Source of the DNA: a virus
Strand: one strand, 5' to 3'
DNA length: 27,610 nt
Virus record (IMG/VR): IMGVR_UViG_3300046741_000010
Location: 1 to 27,610 of that record
The position numbers were made by a program, and so were the translations under genes. Shown piece after piece: positions 7,376 to 16,451 of the stretch (its first letter is position 1; every line of letters starts with the position of its first letter). The notes under the pieces were generated by a model that was not told the DNA's origin, did no database searches, and worked only from the letters and a program-made list of their open reading frames with translations.

Positions 7376-8080
7376 TCATATGTTGATGATCTGTGACGGC
7401 CCTAGCGCGGAGCTCCACGTGCTCGGCAGCGGCGTATCCCACGCAGCGGGCGGCGGCGAATCCCATAGCTCTCCGCCGGTCGGCAGTACGATGATCGTTC
7501 CGATCGCGTGGGCCGTGTTCCATTCGCGCGGAATGGCGCCAAGGTCCGCGATCTGGTCCGGCGTCAACGCGCCGGAGAACTGGTCCGTGTAGTAAATCAG
7601 CGTCCATTGTGCCCACTTCGGCGAACCCGTTTGCGACCACACGATCTGACTCTCGACCGGTGTCGGGTTCGTCGCTGTGATCGAGTAGCGCTTGCCCGAT
7701 GCGTAAATGAGATCGATCGGAAACCCGTGCGGCTTGTAGTGCAGATACAGCTGATTCAAGAGCGCATACGGACCACCGCGGAACCGATGATCGCGAAGCC
7801 AGTACCGAAGCCGGTCGGCGTACGTCGGATTGTCCTCGTAGAGACCGCGACGAATGCGCCGCTCTTTGCCGATGTACGGAAGCGACTCGTCGAGCGCGAC
7901 GCCGGGAAAGCGGCAGAGTATGCCTTGCTGCGTCGCCGAGCCGGTCGCGTCGAGTAGCGCGTGCGCCGAGAATAGGATCTTCTCGTTGTAGCCAGTCGAC
8001 AGCCACAACGGCGAAGCGGCGCGAATCGCTTCGCGAAACACAAGCAGCTCGACGGCTTCGTATGCGGCTTCGGTCGCCAT
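7376..8080 (-). CDS. Baseplate/tail protein in the gpI position
   Basis: This is a 234-aa protein; the ATG at 8078-8080 follows GGAGGT, which overlaps the end of the gpJ-like gene. The N-terminal part is helical. A conserved-looking segment (SLPYIGKERRIRRGLYE, then YADRLRYWLRDHRFRGGPYALLNQL, about residues 87-133) resembles tail proteins of the P2 gpI/Mu gp48 type that complete the baseplate wedge and anchor fibres. The C-terminal part is Trp/Pro-rich. The call rests on gene order (gp25, gpJ, then this, then fibres) as much as on sequence, so the exact family is uncertain. Confidence 0.75.
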   Translation of the reverse strand: MATEAAYEAVELLVFREAIRAASPLWLSTGYNEKILFSAHALLDATGSATQQGILCRFPGVALDESLPYIGKERRIRRGLYEDNPTYADRLRYWLRDHRFRGGPYALLNQLYLHYKPHGFPIDLIYASGKRYSITATNPTPVESQIVWSQTGSPKWAQWTLIYYTDQFSGALTPDQIADLGAIPREWNTAHAIGTIIVLPTGGELWDSPPPAAWDTPLPSTWSSALGPSQIINI

Positions 8081-8091
8081 GCTTATTCGAT

Positions 8092-9294
8092 CTAACCTCC
8101 GAAGCCTTCGGGCGGCGCGACGATATGGATCGTTGGCGTCGTCGTCGTTCGCGTAGCAACGCGCCCGATCACGAGCGCGACGTCGGACGCTGGAGCGCTC
8201 AACGTCACGTGATAAATCTCAGGTATCGCACCCTTGATCGCGGCGATGATCGCATCACGGAAAAGAAACCCGGTCGTGTCAGTCGCGACGAGTAGCGCTC
8301 CGCCGATCGGGTTCGCTGAGAACAAATCGTCGAGCGCAGTGGAGATCAAAGCCTGCGCTTCGGCGGCGGTGAAGCTCGCCGTCGAATACATCCACGCCTC
8401 GTATGTGACTGGCGTTGGGATCGTGATCGCCGACGACGTGTGAGCCGTGACGCACAGCGGCGCCGCTTTGTGCTGTATCTCATAGTCGACGATCCCGAGA
8501 TCGCTCGTTGGGTTCGACACGAGCCCAGGAACGCCGCCCGAGCGCGTCGCGACGAACGTCGTCTGATTGCCATAGCCGTCTTTTTGATTCTGCGTACGTG
8601 TCACGCCGACGTTGGAACCGTCGGGTCGCGTCGCGTTCACGGCTGCATAACGGTACGCATCCCACGGGCCCAGCGGGCTCAACGATCCCAACATCGCGTA
8701 GCAGCGCGACCGAAGCTCCTCGTTCGTCTCCGCGTCGCGCCCGACGACGGATAGCGGATTGTCGACAGCCACGCCTAGCAGCGTCGTAACCAGCTGCGAT
8801 ATCGCGTGCGCCGCCGAGCTCGAATCAGTGCCGACTTCCTCGGCAAGGATCGGAACGTTTGTCAATACTGACAACGGATTCAACGTGATCGGCGACGTGT
8901 TCCGATACGTCTTCTTCGTCGTCGGATTCAGGCAGATCAAATCGCCGGGCGCCAGCACATACAAGCCGCCGCCCGAGTTCGTGAGAGTCACAACGCCGCT
9001 CGCGAACGTCGCCGGGAGATAGTCGATCCCGTACACGTAGTGCGCGACCTGTCGAAGCCACTCGCCGGAACTCAGCTCGAGAAACCCCGATCGCGAGATC
9101 GCCGCCATCACCTCGGATAGCGCGGCGACGTGAATCGCCGTGCTCGTGATGTACGTTCGGACAACGCTGCCCGGTTGCCACTGCGTCGTCGTAACGCCGA
9201 GCGCTCCGAGCACTTGGTAATACGTCGTCTCCGCTTCGTCCGGAGTGACCGGCGTAACGAGCTCGTCGAAGTTGAAGGCTGATGGAGTGGTCAT
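8092..9294 (-). CDS. Baseplate J-like protein (wedge)
   Basis: This 400-aa protein has the features of the baseplate J / P2 gpJ / Mu gp47 family, which forms the wedge arms of contractile baseplates. The N-terminal helical segment ends in SGEWLRQVAHYVYGIDY, followed by ASGVVTLTNSGGGLYVLAPGDLI and the family-typical NEELRSRCYAMLGSLSPLGP (about 197-216), where incoming monomers fold over. Its ATG overlaps the stop of the gp25-like gene by 4 bp (ATGA), so the two are translationally coupled. Length is normal for the family. Confidence 0.93.
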   Translation of the reverse strand: MTTPSAFNFDELVTPVTPDEAETTYYQVLGALGVTTTQWQPGSVVRTYITSTAIHVAALSEVMAAISRSGFLELSSGEWLRQVAHYVYGIDYLPATFASGVVTLTNSGGGLYVLAPGDLICLNPTTKKTYRNTSPITLNPLSVLTNVPILAEEVGTDSSSAAHAISQLVTTLLGVAVDNPLSVVGRDAETNEELRSRCYAMLGSLSPLGPWDAYRYAAVNATRPDGSNVGVTRTQNQKDGYGNQTTFVATRSGGVPGLVSNPTSDLGIVDYEIQHKAAPLCVTAHTSSAITIPTPVTYEAWMYSTASFTAAEAQALISTALDDLFSANPIGGALLVATDTTGFLFRDAIIAAIKGAIPEIYHVTLSAPASDVALVIGRVATRTTTTPTIHIVAPPEGFGG

Positions 9295-9764
9295 AGAAGC
9301 TTCTCCACAAGTACATCACCATCCGTCACGCTGAACACGAGATCGAACGACTCGTCGCTACTCGCCGCCGTGATGTGCAGTCTGACTGTTAGCTTGTGCG
9401 TGCTGGAGTTGAACGTGCATATGCATTCAGCTTGCGCGACCCGTTGATCTTTTCGCGCTTCGGCGGCGATATCGCTCGCCAGTTGCGGCACATATGCAGC
9501 TGTGATCCCTCGATTCACGAGCCATCGAATGTCGTAGCCGTACTCTTGATCGTCGTCGAGCGTTCCGCGCGCAGTGATGAACCGCCGGAACACCGCTTGC
9601 GAGATCGCGAGTATCGAACGCGGATCAACCTCGGTCGCGTTCGCATCGATATCGAACACACACGACAGATCGACGCCCCACCCAAGCGCGCCCGTCGGCG
9701 GCGTAACGCGCCGCTTGAGCTTCGAGATCGACGCCTCGAGCGATGTGCGCATAAGCTCGTTCAC
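9291..9764 (-). CDS. gp25-like baseplate wedge protein
   Basis: This 157-aa protein starts at GTG 9762-9764, which overlaps the upstream stop (GTGA) and has AAGGTG just before it; an ATG four codons in is a weaker choice. Size, position between the hub-spike gene and gpJ, and the pattern DLSCVFDIDANATEVDPRSILAISQAVFRRFIT followed later by AAEARKDQRVAQAE fit the T4 gp25/P2 gpW family. This is the small conserved wedge protein that contacts the sheath and triggers contraction. Confidence 0.8.
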   Translation of the reverse strand: MNELMRTSLEASISKLKRRVTPPTGALGWGVDLSCVFDIDANATEVDPRSILAISQAVFRRFITARGTLDDDQEYGYDIRWLVNRGITAAYVPQLASDIAAEARKDQRVAQAECICTFNSSTHKLTVRLHITAASSDESFDLVFSVTDGDVLVEKLL

Positions 9765-11008
9765 AGATACACCTTCGAACTCGAGTCGCGAACCGTCCCC
9801 GTCAACACTGGTTCCACTGTCGTCGCACCATCCGCCGCCACTACCACGGGTGAAAACGTAAACGTGTACGCGCCCGATCCTACCGCGCTGCTTACCGCTG
9901 TCAGAACGATCTGTTGCCCGACTTGCGGCGCAACCGAAACCTGCGAACCGACGCGCGCAGCCGCGATCCCCGAGTCACGAAACGTGATGCTCTCGGGCGA
10001 GTGTCCCGGCTTCCCCTTGCCAGCGAAGCCCACGAGCACAGGTTGCGCCCGGTCGCCTTCCACGAATTCGACAAGCACTTCCACGCCCGGCGTCAGCGCC
10101 GCATGCGCGCCCGATACACCAGGCCACATTGAGATGTATCGAAGGTCGGGAAGGTTCGACGACTGGTTTACGATCTGCAGATCGACGCGCCCGTTCGGGT
10201 CGTTCGGAGTCATACGCACGACGCGGTAGCGGTACTTGCCCAACAGCTTACCGTCCATGATGCGCTGCACGATCGACGTTAGGAGCGCGGACAGATTGCC
10301 TTTGGTGGTGTCGCTCCCACCGCAGTACGCGACCAGCCGAAGCCGCTCGTCGTCTACCTCGAGCGTGTATTCACGGATCGTCGCCGCAGCATCGAGCCGC
10401 GGATCGACAAGGATCGAGCCGATCCCAATGGGCCCGAGCTCGGACTGCGCAAGCGCGATCGTCGCGACACGCAGCTTCGGATCGAACGACAGCAGCTCGA
10501 AGCGCGACGCGTCGACACTCGTCGCCGGTCGAAGCCCGACGTTCGTCGTTCCGTCGCCGGCGACATACCACGGCACACCGCCGGCGATATCCTCGAGCGT
10601 CCCCGCCGCCGTGCGCCCGGCTTGCCTCACATAGTCGACGCCGAGCCGGTCGTGTGCAGGCACGAACGACCCGAGCGTCTCGCCGAGCTCCCGGCATAGG
10701 TCCTCAGCGACGAGCGACGCGCGAACCCCGGCGTCGTTGTGATAGTGCTTCGCCGGCAACGTACGCGACCACGCGCCAGCACCGCCACGAAGCATGCAGT
10801 GTCGCGCAAGCGCGAAGCTTCCGTTCTCGCCTTCGGAGACGATGCCGCGCCACGTTTGCGCTCCGATCTTCAGATCGACCGCTGCGCCCGATGCGAGCGC
10901 TGGAGCTTCGGCGAACACGATATCGGCAAGCCACGCGCCTTGATTCGGCACGGTGAGCTTCAGCGATCGAACGCGTTCTCCGTTGGCTGTGACGTGGAAG
11001 TCGGTCAT
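9761..11008 (-). CDS. Baseplate hub-spike fusion (gpD-like + OB-fold spike)
   Basis: This 415-aa protein starts at ATG 11006-11008 (GAGGCGAG upstream); a longer frame would run into the upstream gene. Residues 1-about 230 have the beta-barrel/helix character of hub proteins of the T4 gp27/P2 gpD group (LKLTVPNQGAWLADIVF near the start; a helical ASLVAEDLCREL segment). Then a gpV/gp5-like OB fold follows (GRVDLQIVN, ISMWPGVSGAHAALTPGVEV, then LVEFVEGDRAQPVLVGF). The C-terminal end (RVGSQVSV from about residue 352, to LTGTVRDSSSKVYL) resembles the RVGD...G...GS-KV pattern of PAAR-like tips. P2 encodes hub and spike separately; here they appear to be one chain, as in VgrG. It forms the central membrane-puncturing device. 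Confidence 0.85.
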   Translation of the reverse strand: MTDFHVTANGERVRSLKLTVPNQGAWLADIVFAEAPALASGAAVDLKIGAQTWRGIVSEGENGSFALARHCMLRGGAGAWSRTLPAKHYHNDAGVRASLVAEDLCRELGETLGSFVPAHDRLGVDYVRQAGRTAAGTLEDIAGGVPWYVAGDGTTNVGLRPATSVDASRFELLSFDPKLRVATIALAQSELGPIGIGSILVDPRLDAAATIREYTLEVDDERLRLVAYCGGSDTTKGNLSALLTSIVQRIMDGKLLGKYRYRVVRMTPNDPNGRVDLQIVNQSSNLPDLRYISMWPGVSGAHAALTPGVEVLVEFVEGDRAQPVLVGFAGKGKPGHSPESITFRDSGIAAARVGSQVSVAPQVGQQIVLTAVSSAVGSGAYTFTFSPVVVAADGATTVEPVLTGTVRDSSSKVYL

Positions 11009-11022
11009 GTGCTCGCCTCGAT

Positions 11023-11550
11023 CTACGGTTGCGACAAGAGATCGATCTGCGCCTGATTGGCGAGTCGCTGTGCTTTGATCTTCGCTGAGTTCTCGTCGTT
11101 CTGCGTCGCTTCGGCTCCGTTGAGTTCGCTCATTTGAAAGAACGGCATTCGCGCTTCGACGAGCCGAAGCTCGACGACCCATAGCCCCGGCTCGGTCTGC
11201 GTCGGCGCGAACAAGTCTTCGACGTACACCGCCGCGATCCCTACGCTGTTAATCAACGTGTGTTTGACTTCGATCCCCTTGGCGTTCTTGCCAATCGGTA
11301 ACTTGTCGACGACCGGCTTGAACGCAAGCCACGCTTGCCACGTGCTCTGATTCCACAGGTAAAGCCTGACAGTGAAGTGACAGATACCGCGACCCATGAA
11401 CGTAACGGTCGCGCCCGCCACGCCATACCCTGCGCGCTCGTCGAACTTGCGTACTTCCTCGAGCCCCTCGATCTCACAGAACCCCGGCGACTTTTTCCCG
11501 GCAAATAAGATCGTGTCGAGATTTTGCGGATCGATGAATGGACTTGTCAT
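11023..11550 (-). CDS. Conserved tail protein between tape measure and hub
   Basis: This 175-aa protein starts at ATG 11548-11550, overlapping the tape-measure stop by 4 bp (ATGA). The first half is beta-rich (KSPGFCEIEGLEEVRKFDER, GATVTFMGRGICHFTVRLYL). The C-terminal end is a charged helix (NDENSAKIKAQRLANQAQID). In contractile phages this slot usually carries the hub-loading or LysM/tube-baseplate connector protein (the place of P2 gpU/gpX or Mu gp43), so a hub-adjacent structural role is inferred. No LysM motif is visible. Confidence 0.75.
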   Translation of the reverse strand: MTSPFIDPQNLDTILFAGKKSPGFCEIEGLEEVRKFDERAGYGVAGATVTFMGRGICHFTVRLYLWNQSTWQAWLAFKPVVDKLPIGKNAKGIEVKHTLINSVGIAAVYVEDLFAPTQTEPGLWVVELRLVEARMPFFQMSELNGAEATQNDENSAKIKAQRLANQAQIDLLSQP

Positions 11551-13742
11551 GGCGTACTCATGGCGACGTCACGCCCGCCCATTTGATCATTGACCGTGCG
11601 AAGGTGTTCCATAAGCGAAGTCGAGAACGACACCGCCGCGCGCTTGCCGGTATCCTCGGGCGCTTCGCCTTCCTTCGGTTCGAGCGTGATGTTGATGTCG
11701 CCGATCGAGTAGTGGTTCGTCGTATTCGACGTGAAGCCGCGCGTCGGCGGCTTCGACGGGAGATCAAACTTCGGCGGCGATGCCAACAGCGACGCGTCGA
11801 GATCTCCTGTCATGCCCGGCAAGCTTTCGTCGAAGCCGCTCGACAACGCATCGCCTAAGCCTTTGCCGTATCCCTTGAGCGAGTCGAAGTCCGGCATGCC
11901 ATCGTCGAAGCCGCTCGACAGTGACTTCGCGAGATCGCGCCCGGTCGCCTTCGCTGAGTCTTTCTGTTCTCCGAACCACGATGAAACTCGGTCGCTAAGC
12001 GACTTGAACCAGTCGCCGATCGGTTGCAGCCATTCGGTAAACGCCCCCCATATCTCCTTGAACTTCTTTCCCCACTTCGTCCCGGAGAACCAGTCAAGCA
12101 ACCACACGACGGCCTTCGCGAGCACGTACGCCGCTGCAGCCACAGCTAGGAATGGAGCAGCCGCGATCAAGAGCTCGACTAGGAACGCGCCGAACGAAAT
12201 CACCGCGCTGGCGACGATCGGCAACAGGCGAACGAAGCCGGCGATCAAGCTTCCAATGCCACGCATGGCGAGAAAGAAGATCTGACGGCCAACCCACATG
12301 ATCACAGTTCCGAGCACGCGCCACGCGCCTACGGCAAGCCACTTGCCGGCGACCACGGCCCAGCGAAGGCCCAGGAAGTTGATCGCCATTGTGATTTTCC
12401 AGATCACTCCGATCACGGTCGGCGCGATCTTGAGTGCGAAGACGCCAAGCCACAGCGTCATCAAAATCACGACCACGAGAAAGCCCTTGACCGCGAGCCG
12501 CGCCGCTTCGAACACAAGCTTCGAATCCGTTTTGAACTTCAGCAACGGCAAGCCGAAAGTCTGTTTCCACCACACGAGCACGTCGAGAATCGCGCCTTCG
12601 ACTTCGAGCAAGCCGAGGATCATACCTTGGAAAAACGTTTTCATAACGCGGCGCGCAACGGTCGCCGCTCGGATAAGCGGCGTCAGCAAATCGCCGAGTA
12701 ACGCCTTCAACGCCTTCCCTGATTCTGTCGACTGCGAAAAAAGTTCATTGAACTCCCGCTTCGCCTTGAGCAGCGGTTCGATCGGTAGATCGGCAAACAG
12801 CGCAGCGAATGACTCCTGCAGCTTTTGCGTCTGCACAGTGAGCGAGCTCATCTGCTTGGACACGATGCCGCCGAGCCGATTGCGCACTGTATTCGTAAGT
12901 TTCTCGATGTTACCGCCGGCTCGAGCCGTCGCACCGGCCACGTACGCGAACCACGATGCTTCCTCGGGCCCGAGCGCCGAAGCTGTCATCGACACGCCGA
13001 GCAACGCTTGATCAAGATTCTTTGCGCGAAGCCCGGCCCGATAGAGCTCCTGTTGATACGACGCGATCTTGTCGCGCGACAACGCAACCGACGACGACAC
13101 CCGATCGATCGACTCCTGCATCTGTTGCGCGTTGCCGGCTTGAATGCGCCAAAAGTTACGACGCTTAGTCATGCCCTCGAGCGCAAGCAGCTCGGTCCGC
13201 CGCGCGTCGGCTTGCGCCACGCCATAGCGGTAAAGCGCCTTCGTAGCCTGCACGGTTTTCGTCGTGAGGTACGCCATCGCCGCAGCAAGCGCCAGCGCGC
13301 GCGCAATCGCTCCCTTGCCACCCTTTGCGCCGAGCCGATCGCTGATCACACTCAACACCTTCGCAAAACTCCCGATCGCACCGCCCGCCTTCGCCGACTC
13401 CTCCAACAGCGTCTGGAACGACTTCGCCGCCGATCGGTTCTGTCGAGCAAGCTTCGCAGCGTTGCCGCCTAGCGCGCGATACATCGCATCGGCTTTTGCA
13501 ATCCGTTGATGCGTCGCCGCGATCGCCGTCGTTAGGTCCTTCGCTTGCTGTGAGTTCTCATAGCCGCCTTGCTTCAATCGCTTTAGCGACTTCTGCATCG
13601 AGTCAAGATCTTTAGTCGCGCTGCGAAGCTCTTTGTCGAGACGATCAAGCGCGGCGACGCTATCCGCCGCCGCCGCTTTCAACTCGTCGGCGTCGAGCTC
13701 CAGCTCCAGCACTGCGCGTGTCTGACTCGACTTTTTCGCCAT
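11547..13742 (-). CDS. Tape measure protein
   Basis: This 731-aa protein starts at ATG 13740-13742. The N-terminal part (about 1-130) is a long coiled coil rich in Lys/Asp/Ala. A mostly helical middle follows, then a long hydrophobic region with several membrane-type segments (about 418-552, including LVVVILMTLWLGVFAL and IAAAPFLAVAAAAYVLAKAV), and a polar Asp/Ser-rich tail. This is the usual tape-measure plan: the protein sets tail length, is packed in the tube, and its hydrophobic part probably enters the cell envelope on injection. By the rule of about 1.5 angstrom per residue the tail would be about 110 nm. It follows the frameshifted chaperone genes, as expected. Confidence 0.93.
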   Translation of the reverse strand: MAKKSSQTRAVLELELDADELKAAAADSVAALDRLDKELRSATKDLDSMQKSLKRLKQGGYENSQQAKDLTTAIAATHQRIAKADAMYRALGGNAAKLARQNRSAAKSFQTLLEESAKAGGAIGSFAKVLSVISDRLGAKGGKGAIARALALAAAMAYLTTKTVQATKALYRYGVAQADARRTELLALEGMTKRRNFWRIQAGNAQQMQESIDRVSSSVALSRDKIASYQQELYRAGLRAKNLDQALLGVSMTASALGPEEASWFAYVAGATARAGGNIEKLTNTVRNRLGGIVSKQMSSLTVQTQKLQESFAALFADLPIEPLLKAKREFNELFSQSTESGKALKALLGDLLTPLIRAATVARRVMKTFFQGMILGLLEVEGAILDVLVWWKQTFGLPLLKFKTDSKLVFEAARLAVKGFLVVVILMTLWLGVFALKIAPTVIGVIWKITMAINFLGLRWAVVAGKWLAVGAWRVLGTVIMWVGRQIFFLAMRGIGSLIAGFVRLLPIVASAVISFGAFLVELLIAAAPFLAVAAAAYVLAKAVVWLLDWFSGTKWGKKFKEIWGAFTEWLQPIGDWFKSLSDRVSSWFGEQKDSAKATGRDLAKSLSSGFDDGMPDFDSLKGYGKGLGDALSSGFDESLPGMTGDLDASLLASPPKFDLPSKPPTRGFTSNTTNHYSIGDINITLEPKEGEAPEDTGKRAAVSFSTSLMEHLRTVNDQMGGRDVAMSTP

Positions 13743-13749
13743 GCTCGAC

Positions 13750-14432
13750 CTATCCCTTAGACAGCGCCTTCGCGATCCACCGTATGCACGCAAGCCCCTC
13801 AGCGACCCCAAGCGCCCCTATGTTGGCTTGCGTCAAGAGCTCGTCATCGAGCTCGTCGTCGGACGTTACAGCGTACCGAACGAGCGCGAGTAACCCTTGC
13901 GCGATGATCGCCGGGTTCTCGTGCGACGCTCGAAACGCCGCCGCTATTTTGCATTGGCTTCCGCCGCACCTCCTTCGACGAGCGTCGCCAACGCGCCGAA
14001 GCACGCAGCAAGCGCGCCCGGATACTCTTCGATTATCGCTTCGAACCGCGACGCGTCGGGATAGAGCCGGCACTGCCGAACGATCTTCTCCGACTCGTCT
14101 GTGTTCGCGTGCCCACGCTTCAGCTGCTTATCCTGATGCGCGCGCCACTGCGCGTGTGTCGGCTTCTTGAGAATCACGCCGCCCGCCTTCGTGCGAAGCA
14201 TGATGATCTTTTTGCCGGCTTCGCCGTACTCCGCTTCGAGCTTCTCGAGCGCTTCATCGTCGGCAAGCGCCACGCCTTCCGCCTCGAGCGCGCGCTCGAT
14301 CTCCTTCGCCTTCGCTCGATCCTCGCGCGCCTTCGCGATCGCCTCACGCTTCGCGACAATCTCAGCAAGCCGCCGCTCCTCTGCAGTCGGCTCGTGTTGC
14401 GTGTCAGTGGTAGTGATTGCAGTGTCAGCCAT
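13750..14432 (-). CDS. Tail assembly chaperone, -1 frameshift product (G-T fusion)
   Basis: A second frame, -1 relative to the chaperone G gene and without its own start codon, continues past the G stop for 65 codons to 13750, directly before the tape measure. Slippage on AAA of GCA-AAA-TAG (13944-13952) would give a 227-aa fusion whose extension reads IAAAFRASHENPAI...RWIAKALSKG. This arrangement is the conserved G/GT or gpE/E' device of long-tailed phages: both forms bind the tape measure during tail assembly and are absent from the finished tail. Slip motif, downstream hairpin, position and lack of a start all agree; frequency is unknown. Confidence 0.82.
13923..13950 (-). promoter_or_regulatory. 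Programmed -1 frameshift signal (A-AAA slip plus hairpin)
   Basis: On the minus strand the run of four A (13947-13950) immediately precedes the in-frame TAG (13944-13946). Five nucleotides after the slip codon a 6-bp hairpin can form (GCGGCG at 13936-13941 with CGTCGC at 13923-13928, 7-nt loop, one G-U). The heptamer is not the canonical X-XXY-YYZ: only the AAA codon re-pairs well, so slippage may be helped by the adjacent stop codon. Confidence 0.6.
13944..14432 (-). CDS. Tail assembly chaperone (gpG-like, short form)
   Basis: This 162-aa protein starts at ATG 14430-14432 (AAGGATAA upstream). It is highly charged and helical in the first half (VAKREAIAKAREDRAKAKEI, then AEGVALADDEALEKLEAEYG), with a globular second half (THAQWRAHQDKQLKRG, RFEAIIEEYPGALAACFGAL). 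It lies between the tail tube and the tape measure and has a -1 extension, both hallmarks of phage tail assembly chaperones. Family membership is by position and architecture rather than strong sequence identity. Confidence 0.85.
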   Translation of the reverse strand: MADTAITTTDTQHEPTAEERRLAEIVAKREAIAKAREDRAKAKEIERALEAEGVALADDEALEKLEAEYGEAGKKIIMLRTKAGGVILKKPTHAQWRAHQDKQLKRGHANTDESEKIVRQCRLYPDASRFEAIIEEYPGALAACFGALATLVEGGAAEANAK

Positions 14433-14471
14433 TCGTTATCCTTCGCCCTATGTTCGTGTCGCGCGCGCCCG

Positions 14472-14948
14472 TCACAGATCTTGCGGCTCGAACAACGCCA
14501 AGCCGTTTCGCAAAATCTGCATCGGCAAAAACTCGACGTCCTCTTGCAACCCCTCTGTGCCTTGCGTGAACGACGCCGAGCTGCTCGTCCACGTGCACCC
14601 GTTGATCTCGATCGTTTGCGGATCTTCCGACCCGTTCTCTATGAACTGCGCGACGACCTGGAACACTACGCCGCCGTATGCCGTACCGGAGTCGGACTGC
14701 TCCGCGAGCATTCGACGCATCTCCGCGATCGTCGACACATACCCCGTGATCTTGCACGTGTCCGGCGTATACACGCCGCTCGTCTTGCCGCGCGGAGTCT
14801 GCGCGCGACCGGCACCATACAAGAGCGCTTGATCGCGCTTGTCGCCGTATGTAAGCCCCGTGTATCCGATAATGAGCTGTCCCGCGATCTTCACTTTCAG
14901 TGAAGCCCAAGACATCTGATTGCCGTTGATGAAAACTTGATCTGCCAT
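14472..14948 (-). CDS. Tail tube protein
   Basis: This 158-aa protein starts at ATG 14946-14948 (CAGGAGAGG upstream, a strong site as expected for an abundant structural protein). It begins MADQVFINGNQMSWASLKVK and has the compact beta-rich composition and length of contractile-tail tube proteins (Mu gpM, P2 gpFII group). It lies directly after the sheath gene, the standard order. It forms the inner hollow tube through which DNA passes. Confidence 0.88.
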   Translation of the reverse strand: MADQVFINGNQMSWASLKVKIAGQLIIGYTGLTYGDKRDQALLYGAGRAQTPRGKTSGVYTPDTCKITGYVSTIAEMRRMLAEQSDSGTAYGGVVFQVVAQFIENGSEDPQTIEINGCTWTSSSASFTQGTEGLQEDVEFLPMQILRNGLALFEPQDL

Positions 14949-14983
14949 GATCTAGCGCCTCTCCTGTTGATCTGACGTCAACC

Positions 14984-16447
14984 TCACGCCGACGCCGTAA
15001 ACAACACCTGCAGCGCTGGATTGACAAATCCGATCTCTACGTCGAAATATTCAACGTAGCCGAGCGGCAGCACTCGTACGCGCCCGTGAATGGTTTTCGT
15101 CGACAAGATGTTGTCGTTACGCTGCACCTCGAAGTACGCGTCGCTTACCTTCGGGACCGGCATAAGCGCGGAGCGAAGCGCGTTCGTCCCGCCTGCGTTG
15201 AGTTCCATCGCCTCGGACTTCAGGATGTAGCCCGTCTTTTTGTCGAGCACGATCCCCTGATTCACGCGGCGCAGTAGGAACTGATAAATCACATCCTCCG
15301 CGATGTTGATGATCAACCGGTGTGGGATCAAATAGAAGTCCGACCCGCTCGCGCTCATGATGCGCGGCCGGTTGACGTAGATCCCTTGGACGCCGATCCA
15401 AGTACGAAGCACCGTGAACCGTGCATCGTCCAGCCCTGGAAATAGCGTCTCGTCGTGTAGCCCCTGCACCGGGTTACCGTTCGCGTCGCGGAGCGCAACG
15501 CCCGGCAACGCACCGAGATTCACATCGGCGATATCGACTTCCTCCGAGACGATGTTCTGCAGCGGCGCCACGGCATACGACGCCGGGCGCGTGTAAATCT
15601 TGCCGTCGATCGATGATGCGATCGTCGCAGCGCCTGCGCAGATCGAGCCGAACGTCGTCGCGAACAATCCCCACTCCGACGACAACGCCGCCAGATACGC
15701 CGCTTCGGTTTCGCCAGTCGTCGGCAAACGAGCGTTCGCGATATACATCCGCGGCTTGTGGTTCGCCTGCAGCCCGACAAACTTCTGATCGATCGCGAGC
15801 GCGACGTTCTGAATGACCGGCGGAACAATGAAGCAGATACGCCAGTTCACGACACTCAGCGCCAGCGCGTCGATCGCCGCCGTGATGCCAGCGACGTCCG
15901 CAGTCGGCGCCGACGTCGTGAACGTTACAGCGTCGTTCGCGACGATCGTTCCAGCCGCAAGCGCGAGCACGATCCCGGTCCCCGGAATAGTGAGCGTCGT
16001 CGCGGCGCCTAGCGACTGCAACGCGCTCACGTTGCGACCACCGTCGATCGTGTAGCGATACGTGATGCCGGCGGTTCCGACCGTGCCCGGTCCGACGAAC
16101 GTCACCTTCACGTTGTAAGCCTGTGCTGGCGCCGCTGTGACGTCGGCGGTAATGACCGACGTTCCGGTTCCGGTAAACGTCAACGTCCCGATCGCGCCCG
16201 GTGTCGCCGCCGCGCAACGAATCACGACGATCGGACGCCCGTACAGCTCGATCGAGCGCGCACCCGCTTCGACGAGATCGCCCGCTCCAAAATCGGCTTG
16301 TAGCGACTTCGTTCGACCGTACGTCGCTGGCATGTTGAGCGGTCCGCTTGACGACGTACCGATCAACGCAAGCAACGCCCCCTCGCTGTCCGGCAACACG
16401 CCGAGCGCGTTGTCGATCTCCGTAATAGTGACTGCAGGTTGTGTCAT
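14984..16447 (-). CDS. Tail sheath protein
   Basis: This 487-aa protein has the architecture of myovirus sheath subunits. The N-terminal TEIDNALGVLPDSEGALLALI donor-strand region is followed by a variable beta domain (about 85-185), the conserved core with SYAVAPLQNIV, then LRTWIGVQGIYVNRPRIMS (about 353-371) and a C-terminal domain ending GYVEYFDVEIGFVNPAL. The sheath contracts to drive the tube through the envelope, so this gene alone shows a contractile tail. The ATG at 16445-16447 has GAGGATTAG upstream. Confidence 0.95.
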   Translation of the reverse strand: MTQPAVTITEIDNALGVLPDSEGALLALIGTSSSGPLNMPATYGRTKSLQADFGAGDLVEAGARSIELYGRPIVVIRCAAATPGAIGTLTFTGTGTSVITADVTAAPAQAYNVKVTFVGPGTVGTAGITYRYTIDGGRNVSALQSLGAATTLTIPGTGIVLALAAGTIVANDAVTFTTSAPTADVAGITAAIDALALSVVNWRICFIVPPVIQNVALAIDQKFVGLQANHKPRMYIANARLPTTGETEAAYLAALSSEWGLFATTFGSICAGAATIASSIDGKIYTRPASYAVAPLQNIVSEEVDIADVNLGALPGVALRDANGNPVQGLHDETLFPGLDDARFTVLRTWIGVQGIYVNRPRIMSASGSDFYLIPHRLIINIAEDVIYQFLLRRVNQGIVLDKKTGYILKSEAMELNAGGTNALRSALMPVPKVSDAYFEVQRNDNILSTKTIHGRVRVLPLGYVEYFDVEIGFVNPALQVLFTASA

Positions 16448-16451
16448 CTGA

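Noticed and set aside
7335-8159. 274-aa minus frame overlapping the gpI-like gene
   Set aside because: Arg/Ser-rich shadow. The 234-aa frame has the better ribosome site and sensible composition.
13750-14073. Independent 107-aa gene
   Set aside because: The upstream half is out-of-frame shadow of the chaperone. The real part begins at the frameshift and lacks a start codon.
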